Origin: Psychromonas sp030397575
GTDB taxonomy: Bacteria; Pseudomonadota; Gammaproteobacteria; Enterobacterales; Psychromonadaceae
Length of the DNA: 64,000 nt
Direction: 5' to 3' (one strand)
NCBI RefSeq assembly: GCF_046250175.1
Contig: NZ_CP176468.1
This document shows, piece after piece, positions 1-7,328 of this stretch; within the stretch, counting starts at the first letter, position 1; every line of letters begins with the position of its first letter. A model generated the notes under the pieces. That model was not told the DNA's origin and did no database searches. It was given only the letters and a program-made list of their open reading frames with translations. A program made the position numbers and the translations under genes.

Positions 1-20
1 TCAAAATTAAGTTCAAACAT
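1..20 (-). CDS. Possible 5' end of a divergent gene (partial)
   Basis: Read on the minus strand, an ATG at position 20 opens MFELNF and runs off the left edge. An AAAGG motif lies nine bases upstream of it. LysR-type regulators often begin in this way and often sit divergent to DMT exporters, so this may be such a regulator. With only six codons visible this is a guess. Confidence 0.2.
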
Positions 21-181
21 GTTGTCGCGCCTTTCTGTATAAAATAATTTGGAGTGTAACAGGTCGTTTATAAGCAGGGTAGCGATACCGCTATGCCGCT
101 AGATATTCATCATTAAAAGCCGATTTTTGTGATAATGTTGATGAAGTTATCCTCATATTAGTTCATTTTCAAGGAAGTATA

Positions 182-1111
182 ATGGAAAGGTCGATCAAGT
201 TTGATAAGGTCACGGGTTTACTCGCCGGGTTAGTGGTGGTGATGATTTGGTCAGGTTGGATCATTATTTCTAAATGGGGGTTATCACGTTCTTTAACGGT
301 GTGGGATGTAACTGGCGTGCGATTTTTAACAGCGGCAGCGATTGTTGTTCTATATGCTTTGTTTAGTAAAACTTCACTTAAGTCTATTTTCACCTTACCT
401 ATTATTATTTGTAGTCTATGTTGCGGTGCTTTATATGTCTGCGCTAGTTTGATTGGTTTATTAATTTCAGATGCTGCGAATACTGGCGTGATCATTAATG
501 GGACTATGCCGATTATGTGTGCGCTGATTTTGTATGTGTGGAAAAAAGGGCGTTTAGGCCGTACTCAATATTTGGGTATTACTCTGATTTTGGTGGCTAA
601 TAGTTTACTGTTTACGAGTAGTGGTGGGGCGAGTCTAATTGCTTTGTTATGGTTACTACTGGCGGCTTTCTTCATCGCTTTTTATTCTGTTTCAATGAAA
701 ATATGGCAGATCAATATTAAGACGATTATGATCTCTGTTCCGATTGTGAATGCGTTATTTTTTACGCCGATTTGGTTTTTTCTACCTACTCACCTCAGCA
801 TTGCACCAGTATCTGAGATTATTCTACAAGGTGTATATCAAGGGATAGTTGTTAGTATTTTAGCCTTGTTTTGTATGAGTTACTGTATCAATAAGTTAGG
901 GGCGGTATCAGCGTCGGCGATTATGGCCTTAGTGCCTGTGGTTTCTGTATTGTTAGCTATATGGATTTTGGATCAAACATTAACTTTACAGATGGCGGTT
1001 GCTATTTTGATCTGTTCTGTAGGTATTGCTTGTTACAGTAGTCTACAACCATTTTTAGATTGGTTATTTAGCTGTAAGAGAAGTGATACTAAGGTACTCA
1101 CTGAGAAATAA
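182..1111 (+). CDS. DMT-superfamily (EamA) transporter
   Basis: This is a 309-residue, very hydrophobic inner-membrane protein with about ten transmembrane segments. They are arranged as two EamA-type halves, roughly residues 15-145 and 160-290, which is the usual size and layout of drug/metabolite exporters. The N-terminal half carries the usual W-G at the end of helix 1 and a V-T-G-V-R-F-L segment early in helix 2. The start is ATG 182, preceded by AAGGAAG at good spacing. The C-terminal tail is basic and cytoplasmic. The gene stands alone and converges on purB across a shared hairpin. The substrate cannot be told from sequence; metabolite or amino-acid export is typical of the family. Confidence 0.85.
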   Translation: MERSIKFDKVTGLLAGLVVVMIWSGWIIISKWGLSRSLTVWDVTGVRFLTAAAIVVLYALFSKTSLKSIFTLPIIICSLCCGALYVCASLIGLLISDAANTGVIINGTMPIMCALILYVWKKGRLGRTQYLGITLILVANSLLFTSSGGASLIALLWLLLAAFFIAFYSVSMKIWQINIKTIMISVPIVNALFFTPIWFFLPTHLSIAPVSEIILQGVYQGIVVSILALFCMSYCINKLGAVSASAIMALVPVVSVLLAIWILDQTLTLQMAVAILICSVGIACYSSLQPFLDWLFSCKRSDTKVLTEK

Positions 1112-1123
1112 TATATTTAGCGC

Positions 1124-1151
1124 AATAAAAAAGGCAACCCTAAGGTTGCCT
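1124..1151 (-). terminator. Intrinsic terminator after purB
   Basis: An 8-bp perfect stem, AGGCAACC/GGTTGCCT with a CTAA loop (1132-1151), is followed on the minus strand by a U-rich tract. It ends the purB transcript and may also slow readthrough from the convergent transporter gene. Confidence 0.8.
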
Positions 1152-1176
1152 CTTATCAATTAGCTTAATGAGCGGA

Positions 1177-2547
1177 TTAAGCCATTTTCTCTACAAGCTC
1201 AACTGCTTGACCAATGTATGAAGCTGGTGTCATTGCTTTTAGCTCAACTTTAACTGCTTCTGGTAGTTCAAGTGTATCGATAAACTCACTCATACCTGGG
1301 CCATCTACACGTTTACCACGCGTTAGCTCTTTTAATTTCTCGTATGGTTTTTCGATTGCGTAGCGACGCATTACCGTTTGAATTGGCTCTGCTAATACTT
1401 CCCAGTTTGCATCTAAGTCTTTCAGCATGTTTTCTTCATTTGCTTCAAGCTTGCTGATACCTTTTAAACTTGCTTCGTATGCGATCACTGAGTAACCGAT
1501 AGCAACACCTAGGTTACGTAATACCGTTGAGTCTGTTAGGTCACGTTGCCAGCGAGAAACTGGTAGTTTCGCTGCTAAGTGATCAAAGATAGCATTTGCT
1601 AAACCTAAGTTACCTTCAGAGTTTTCGAAGTCAATTGGGTTAACTTTATGTGGCATAGTTGAAGAACCAATCTCACCTGCAATGGTTTTTTGTTTGAAGT
1701 GACCAAGGCAAATGTAACCCCATACGTCACGGTCAAAGTCTAATAGAATAGTATTGAAGCGTGCAATCGCATCAAATAACTCTGCGATGTAATCGTGTGG
1801 TTCGATTTGCGTGGTGAATGGGTTAAATGTAACGCCTAAACTTGTTACAAATTCTTCAGCAAAACCCTGCCAGTTAACTTCTGGGTAAGCACTTAGGTGA
1901 GCATTGTAGTTACCTACAGCGCCGTTTGTTTTACCTAGTTGTTCAGTTGCTTCGATTTGCTTAACTTGACGTTGTAGACGTGCTACTACGTTCGCCATCT
2001 CTTTACCTAGTGTAGTAGGTGAAGCTGGTTGACCATGTGTACGAGACATCATTGGCATTGCTTTGTATTCGATTGCTTTTTCTTTAATCGCATCAACAAC
2101 ACGATTACAGTAAGGCAAGATAACGTCATTTTTAGCTGTTGATAACATCAGAGCGTGAGATAAGTTATTGATATCTTCTGATGTACAAGCAAAATGGATA
2201 AATTCAGATACAGCGTTAAGTTCAGCAACGTCAGCCACTTTTTCTTTTAAGAAGTATTCAACCGCTTTTACATCGTGGTTAGTCGTTGCTTCAATATCTT
2301 TGACACGTTGTGCATCAGCTTCACCGAAGTTAGCGACAATTGCATCAAGGTGTGCGTTTGCTTCAGCAGAGAAAGCAGGAACTTCTGCGATACCGTCTGT
2401 TTGTGCTAGTTTTTGTAACCAACGTACTTCTACTTGTACGCGGAATTTGATTAGACCAAACTCACTAAAAATATCGCGCAAAATTGCAGTTTTGCTACCG
2501 TAACGGCCGTCAACTGGTGATACAGCTGTTAGTCCTGAAAGTTCCAT
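1177..2547 (-). CDS. purB: Adenylosuccinate lyase
   Basis: PurB is a cytoplasmic homotetramer acting twice in purine synthesis: it splits SAICAR to AICAR and adenylosuccinate to AMP, releasing fumarate each time. The 456 residues match the usual length. The fumarase/aspartase-superfamily signature SSTMPHKVNP is at 295-304, and its serine belongs to the flexible catalytic loop. The conserved TSEDINN is near 122-128 and RTHGQPAS, with the catalytic histidine, near 169-176. The gene is third in the minus-strand series mnmA-hflD-purB, 74 bases downstream of hflD, an order shared with E. coli. purA, which makes its adenylosuccinate substrate, lies at 40.4 kb. Confidence 0.97.
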   Translation of the reverse strand: MELSGLTAVSPVDGRYGSKTAILRDIFSEFGLIKFRVQVEVRWLQKLAQTDGIAEVPAFSAEANAHLDAIVANFGEADAQRVKDIEATTNHDVKAVEYFLKEKVADVAELNAVSEFIHFACTSEDINNLSHALMLSTAKNDVILPYCNRVVDAIKEKAIEYKAMPMMSRTHGQPASPTTLGKEMANVVARLQRQVKQIEATEQLGKTNGAVGNYNAHLSAYPEVNWQGFAEEFVTSLGVTFNPFTTQIEPHDYIAELFDAIARFNTILLDFDRDVWGYICLGHFKQKTIAGEIGSSTMPHKVNPIDFENSEGNLGLANAIFDHLAAKLPVSRWQRDLTDSTVLRNLGVAIGYSVIAYEASLKGISKLEANEENMLKDLDANWEVLAEPIQTVMRRYAIEKPYEKLKELTRGKRVDGPGMSEFIDTLELPEAVKVELKAMTPASYIGQAVELVEKMA

Positions 2548-2621
2548 TTGTTGCTCCTAATGATATGTAGGTTGTTTAAATAGTTTCTTTATTCCCTTAC
2601 TGGGAAAGAGTAATACGAATA

Positions 2622-3251
2622 TTATGTTCTTAGTAAATTTTGTTTGGTTTGTTGCACTATCGCTTTGCGAGATAATAATAATTGACGACGTTTACCGCCA
2701 ATTTGACGCCATAGTACAGCGGCACGCACACCGGCTAATAATAATGCGCGGATTTTATGTTGTGTTTGTGATTGTTGCAAGTAGCTAGGGTTACCATTAA
2801 CTTGAATTTTCGGGCCTAAGTTACTAATTAGATCTTTATAGATAGAATCTAAGTTACTTAACACACTACTGTCATCAATTTCGAAATGTGCTAATTGACG
2901 ATTCACTTGGTTAATACGTTCACCAAGTAGATTTAATGTACCTGAATTAGCTGATAATTTACGCTCTAAGGCCATCAAACCTGCTACATATTTAGTGATT
3001 TGCATATTACGGCTGCTGTCGACATTATCCAGTTGTGCAATCACGGTTTTGTAACCAAGTTTTAGTGATTCATGCCCACCTAAAATATCCAACGGAGCAG
3101 CACTATCAGTGCGTACTATTGAACGTAATGAGGCATTAAAGGCAACTGCATCGGGACAAATACCCTTAGTCGCAATCTTATCGACTAAGTAAGCTGCTTG
3201 GCACATTGCCGCAAAAGCAATGCTACGAGATTCTAAGGTATGGAATGACAT
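2622..3251 (-). CDS. hflD: High frequency lysogenization protein HflD homologue
   Basis: The 209-residue, mostly helical protein has no catalytic motif I recognise. Length, overall sequence and position between mnmA and purB identify it as HflD (YcfC). In E. coli HflD is a peripheral membrane-associated protein that binds phage lambda CII and speeds its degradation. Its normal housekeeping role is unclear. The N-terminal part is alanine-rich with many alternating helical segments. It probably belongs to one transcript with mnmA and purB. A small hairpin in the 95-base gap on the mnmA side could modulate expression. Confidence 0.9.
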   Translation of the reverse strand: MSFHTLESRSIAFAAMCQAAYLVDKIATKGICPDAVAFNASLRSIVRTDSAAPLDILGGHESLKLGYKTVIAQLDNVDSSRNMQITKYVAGLMALERKLSANSGTLNLLGERINQVNRQLAHFEIDDSSVLSNLDSIYKDLISNLGPKIQVNGNPSYLQQSQTQHKIRALLLAGVRAAVLWRQIGGKRRQLLLSRKAIVQQTKQNLLRT

Positions 3252-3346
3252 GATCAGTACACTTCTTATTATAAATGAATGTGGAGGTAGACATTTATCT
3301 ACCTCTAAGCCTTATTGCTTTATACAGCTTATATTTGGGCTACCAG

Positions 3347-4450
3347 CTACTTTTGCAAGTGCTGGTCAATAATCGCACCACCAAGACAAACTTCATCGAG
3401 GTAAAATACAGCTGATTGTCCAGGTGTTACTGCCGCTTGTGGCTGATCGAAGATAACTTCTAACGTATCATCGTCAATTGGGTTTACAGTACAAGGAATA
3501 TCCGTTTGGCGGTAACGTGTTTTAACGGTACATTTAAAGCTTTCTTTCTTCGCTGTTCTATCTACCCAATCACATTTTTTAGCAATTAACCCATAAGAAA
3601 ATAGCGCTGGGTGGTCTGCACCTTGAGCGACTAATAAACGGTTGTTTTCCATGTCTTTACCCACTACGTACCATGGGTTCTCATTTGAGTTTTGTAAACC
3701 ACCTATGCCTAAACCTTTACGTTGGCCTAGCGTGTGGTACATCAAACCTTGGTGTTGACCAATGACTTCATTTTCAGGCGTAACAATGTCGCCGGGTTGA
3801 GCTGGTAGATAAGTCTGTAGGAAATCAGTGAACTTACGCTCACCAATAAAGCAGATACCTGTGCTGTCTTTTTTATTGTGTGTCACTAGATCTTGCTCTT
3901 CCGCAATACGGCGCACTTCTGGTTTTTCTAGTTCACCAACAGGGAATAAGGTTTTGGCAATTTGTTCGCCGCCCACCGCATATAAAAAGTAGCTTTGGTC
4001 TTTGTTAGTATCTAATCCACGTAGTAATTGTGCTTTACCATCAACTTCGCGGCGGCGACAGTAGTGACCTGTTGCAATAAAATCAGCACCTAAGTCTTCT
4101 GCTGCAAATTCTAAAAAGGCTTTAAACTTAATCTCTTTATTACACATGATATCTGGATTAGGTGTGCGGCCCGCTTTGTATTCTTCTAAAAAATGTTCGA
4201 ATACATTATCCCAATATTCTGCTGCGAAATTGATGGTATGTAGTTTGATACCTAATTTATCACAAACAGCTTTAGCATCTTGAAGGTCTTCAGCAGCAGA
4301 ACAATACTCATCAGTATCATCCTCCTCCCAGTTTTTCATGAATAAGCCTTCAACTTGATAGCCTTGCTGCTGCAACAAGTACGCAGATACTGAGGAATCA
4401 ACACCACCGGAAATTCCGACGATCACTTTAGTTTGGCTATTGTCTTTCAT
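3347..4450 (-). CDS. mnmA: tRNA-specific 2-thiouridylase MnmA
   Basis: MnmA uses ATP and sulfur relayed from IscS and the Tus proteins to make 2-thiouridine at wobble position 34 of tRNAs for Lys, Glu and Gln. The 367-residue protein starts with the PP-loop SGGVDSS (residues 14-20), which binds ATP. The two active-site cysteines are visible: C103 in PDIMCNKEIKF and C200 in STGICFIGE. The GHYCRR tRNA-contact region and the C-terminal beta-barrel are present. It is the first gene of the mnmA-hflD-purB series and its promoter must lie in 4451-4760, divergent from the chemoreceptor. Confidence 0.97.
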   Translation of the reverse strand: MKDNSQTKVIVGISGGVDSSVSAYLLQQQGYQVEGLFMKNWEEDDTDEYCSAAEDLQDAKAVCDKLGIKLHTINFAAEYWDNVFEHFLEEYKAGRTPNPDIMCNKEIKFKAFLEFAAEDLGADFIATGHYCRRREVDGKAQLLRGLDTNKDQSYFLYAVGGEQIAKTLFPVGELEKPEVRRIAEEQDLVTHNKKDSTGICFIGERKFTDFLQTYLPAQPGDIVTPENEVIGQHQGLMYHTLGQRKGLGIGGLQNSNENPWYVVGKDMENNRLLVAQGADHPALFSYGLIAKKCDWVDRTAKKESFKCTVKTRYRQTDIPCTVNPIDDDTLEVIFDQPQAAVTPGQSAVFYLDEVCLGGAIIDQHLQK

Positions 4451-4655
4451 AAAATACTCTCCAACGAATTCAGGCGCAGATTTTAGCAGAATTTACAGTC
4501 AATTGAACTAATAATGTGAGCAAGATCTATCGAGCCGATTTACTCTGGTTTTGTGGTGTTTTTAAACAGGAAATGTCATTTCTTGATGGAGTTAAAACTT
4601 TTTAAAAATCATTTGTATTACTAATGGGGTAATAGTCATACTTTTAACATTCTCT

Positions 4656-4682
4656 TAAAAACTCATGGGCAGTAGTCGTTAG
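4656..4682 (+). promoter_or_regulatory. Candidate sigma-28 (FliA) flagellar-class promoter
   Basis: TAAAAACT (4656-4663), an 11-base spacer, then GTCGTTAG (4675-4682) approximates the FliA consensus TAAAGTTT-N11-GCCGATAA. It lies about 80 bases upstream of the chemoreceptor start, where such a promoter is expected. The rest of 4451-4760 holds no gene I can see and must also contain the mnmA promoter. Confidence 0.4.
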
Positions 4683-4760
4683 ACTGTTGGAATAGTGTCA
4701 GAAACTAACAGAGCGCAAGGTCAACTCATTATTGGTTTCACGTTTCAACAAGGAAAATTC

Positions 4761-6674
4761 ATGAATAAGCTTGGTTTTAAAAATATTTTAATTGTAGTGA
4801 TTACCAGTTTGCTGATTTTAGCACTAGGTATCACTTCTTTTATCTCTATTGATAAGTTATCAGAAACGACGAAGAGTACGTTGATTAATAAGATCAGCAG
4901 TGCATCTCAATATGAAGCAAATAATATTAAGCAATATATCGCTTCATATTCCCAACCTGTCAGTAATTTAGCTGCATTATATAAAGCGAACAATTACCAA
5001 ACAGACCATGAGAAGCATATGTTATTTGCTAAAGAGGCCACTGGGGTTGCTAAGTTGACGCTAGGGTTTGATGATGGGCGATCTTATACATCAAGAGCAT
5101 CGGAATCTTTCCCTAATGGTATTGGTATTCCATCTAAATATGATCCTCGTACGCGTTCTTGGTATCAACTTGGTAAAAAAAGCGAAAAATTGACGTTAAG
5201 TGAAGTATTTGCCACTAAAGAGGGCGTCTTATTATTACTTGCAGTACAAGCTGTTCAGGATGGAGTGATTGCGTCCGATGTACGTTTAACTCGTTTACAA
5301 ACATTAGTGGAAGGTGTGGATGTCGCCAAGGATTCAGTGGCGATTCTAGTAGACCAAAAGGGGATGGTATTAGCTTCAACTAGTGAAGTAGTAAAACCAC
5401 AGGAGCAAATACAAGAAATAGATGAACTCAGTGATTTTTCAGCCAATATGTTAAAAAATGAACGTGTTATTGCTGATACTACATTAGCTGGAAAGCCAAG
5501 TTTATTGGTTTCTACCCGTGTTGAGTTGGAAGGTAGCGCGCCATGGTATTTGATGATTGCAGTTAAAGATGAAATAGCTTTTGCTGCAGTCTCTAAGGCA
5601 ACTTGGGCATTGTTATTGTGGGTATTAATGATCACGTTATTATTTATTGTAGTGTTTATTTTTGTACTTAATCGCATCTATCAACCCGTAATAGCACTGA
5701 AAACGCTGGTGGGTAATTTATCCAATGGTGATGGTGATTTAACGCAACGTTTAGCGGTTAACTCGAATGATGATTTGGGGCAAATTGCCAGTAGTGTAAA
5801 TCGCTTTATCGAAACATTACAGTTGATGATGTTGGATGTAAAAAAGGTGAGTGGGCGTTTATCTGAAGGCGTGGAAACACTGAAAAATCATTCTGATAAT
5901 AGTGCAGGCATCTTAGCGCAACATCAGCAGGAAACGGATCAAGTTGTCACCGCGGTTGAAGAGTTGAGTGTGACTGCTGAAATGGTAGCTGCTAACGCAC
6001 AGGATACTGCACAGTTTACGCAGGAAGCTAATCATTCTGGTGAAACGTCTAAAGATATTATTACTAATGCTCAGGTGAGCTTGCAACGCTTATCTAAAGA
6101 GGTTGAAAGTGCAACGGTTAATGTGGCTAATATGAGTCAGGAAACACAAGATATAGGATCTATTTTAAGTGTGATTGGTGCCATTGCAGACCAAACCAAC
6201 TTGTTAGCGTTAAATGCAGCGATTGAAGCTGCCCGTGCAGGAGAGCAAGGGAGAGGCTTTGCAGTAGTAGCTGATGAGGTGAGAGCCCTAGCTGCACGTA
6301 CTCAAACCAGTACGGGTGAAGTGGAAAATGCGTTAGAAAAACTACGCCATGAATCTACAGCAGTAGTGAGCTCAATTGATAGTACAAGAGCCACTAGCCA
6401 GCAAACCGTTTCAGAGGCTGCAAGTGTGGCTGAGAGCTTAGAAGTAATGAATAGTTTTGTTTCAAAAATTAATGATTTAAGTAATCAGATCGCCTCTTCG
6501 GCGCAGGAACAAAATGCAGTTATTAGAGAGGTGAGTCAAAACATGGCGCGTATTCACTCAATTGTACAAGAGTTAACGGTAACGGGGGCAAATGTGAATC
6601 AAGAAACCCATCATATTCATGAAGTTAATGAGCAGCTTAATAATATTGTAGGACGCTTTAAATTAGATAAATAG
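4761..6674 (+). CDS. Methyl-accepting chemotaxis protein with double-Cache sensor
   Basis: This transmembrane chemoreceptor controls the CheA kinase. From ATG 4761 (AAGGA upstream) it has 637 residues. An in-frame GTG at 4695 would add 22 residues before the first membrane helix and looks spurious. Order: TM helix at about 7-27; a periplasmic dCache-type domain, with the typical DPRTRSWYQ segment; TM2 at about 280-303; HAMP; and the MCP signalling domain. The highly conserved hairpin tip reads DQTNLLALNAAIEAARAGEQ and continues into GRGFAVVADEVRALA. The C-terminus lacks the NWETF pentapeptide that tethers CheR/CheB in some receptors. dCache receptors commonly bind amino acids or other small molecules, but the ligand is unknown. 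Confidence 0.95.
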   Translation: MNKLGFKNILIVVITSLLILALGITSFISIDKLSETTKSTLINKISSASQYEANNIKQYIASYSQPVSNLAALYKANNYQTDHEKHMLFAKEATGVAKLTLGFDDGRSYTSRASESFPNGIGIPSKYDPRTRSWYQLGKKSEKLTLSEVFATKEGVLLLLAVQAVQDGVIASDVRLTRLQTLVEGVDVAKDSVAILVDQKGMVLASTSEVVKPQEQIQEIDELSDFSANMLKNERVIADTTLAGKPSLLVSTRVELEGSAPWYLMIAVKDEIAFAAVSKATWALLLWVLMITLLFIVVFIFVLNRIYQPVIALKTLVGNLSNGDGDLTQRLAVNSNDDLGQIASSVNRFIETLQLMMLDVKKVSGRLSEGVETLKNHSDNSAGILAQHQQETDQVVTAVEELSVTAEMVAANAQDTAQFTQEANHSGETSKDIITNAQVSLQRLSKEVESATVNVANMSQETQDIGSILSVIGAIADQTNLLALNAAIEAARAGEQGRGFAVVADEVRALAARTQTSTGEVENALEKLRHESTAVVSSIDSTRATSQQTVSEAASVAESLEVMNSFVSKINDLSNQIASSAQEQNAVIREVSQNMARIHSIVQELTVTGANVNQETHHIHEVNEQLNNIVGRFKLDK

Positions 6675-6689
6675 CACTGCACCTGTATC

Positions 6690-6738
6690 AACAACCATCA
6701 GCATTTCTGGTCACCCTCTGTAATGCTGATGGTTGTAT
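6690..6738 (+). terminator. Hairpin terminator after the chemoreceptor
   Basis: A 14-bp perfect stem joins 6691-6704 to 6723-6736 (ACAACCATCAGCAT and its complement) with an 18-base loop, followed by T-rich sequence. A second, bulged hairpin at about 6764-6796 may serve the convergent small gene. Confidence 0.6.
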
Positions 6739-6810
6739 TTCACTATTTTATTTAGTCGAAACTGAAATAGGAGTCTTTAATCTAAAAGACTTATTTCATA
6801 ATGACTAAGA

Positions 6811-7107
6811 CTATTCTTCAGTAAGCGGAGCAACTCGTAGGCCTGCTTCTTCTTCATCAAAGTACTCTTTATCCAATAGTAATTGTTGCAATTCTTGTAC
6901 TGTTATTTGCTCATTATTGAGCTGTTTTAATAACCGCTCTTCACATTGTTTTTTTATAGTGTCTGATGTTAGAGATTGATATTCACGGCAGAAATAAAGT
7001 GGAGGTAGGCCAAAACTAAAAGCAGTTAATTGTGCTAAATGCATTGCGTTTAATGGAGTAATTAGTTGTGTTAATTGTAGTGCATTATCATTTTTACTTT
7101 CTGACAT
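6811..7107 (-). CDS. Hypothetical protein, 98 residues
   Basis: I do not recognise this gene. It encodes a small, glutamine- and leucine-rich, probably all-helical soluble protein with no signal peptide or membrane segment. There is a FSFGLPPLYFCREYQ segment in the middle and an acidic end (DKEYFDEEEAG). The single cysteine is in that middle segment. It converges on the chemoreceptor gene and is divergent from the FAD/Fe-S oxidase, so it is probably transcribed alone. The coding frame is clean and the ATG has a purine-rich AGAGAGC upstream. It may be a lineage-specific conserved protein. Confidence 0.6.
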   Translation of the reverse strand: MSESKNDNALQLTQLITPLNAMHLAQLTAFSFGLPPLYFCREYQSLTSDTIKKQCEERLLKQLNNEQITVQELQQLLLDKEYFDEEEAGLRVAPLTEE

Positions 7108-7328
7108 TCTGTTTTGCTCTCTTTAATATTTTGCAAGAAACTCTACATTAAAAAGCCACTTATGTCTTTGATATTAAAAATATGATGGGTGTTATTAAAC
7201 AGTGTTTATTAAAAACCTAGGGGGGATCAATAATGCTATCGATAGAATACCAGCAAGATCACATTTAAACGGTTAACTTCATTCTACTATGTTCGCTGCT
7301 TTTCTGAAATGTTAGTTAAGGAGTAGTG

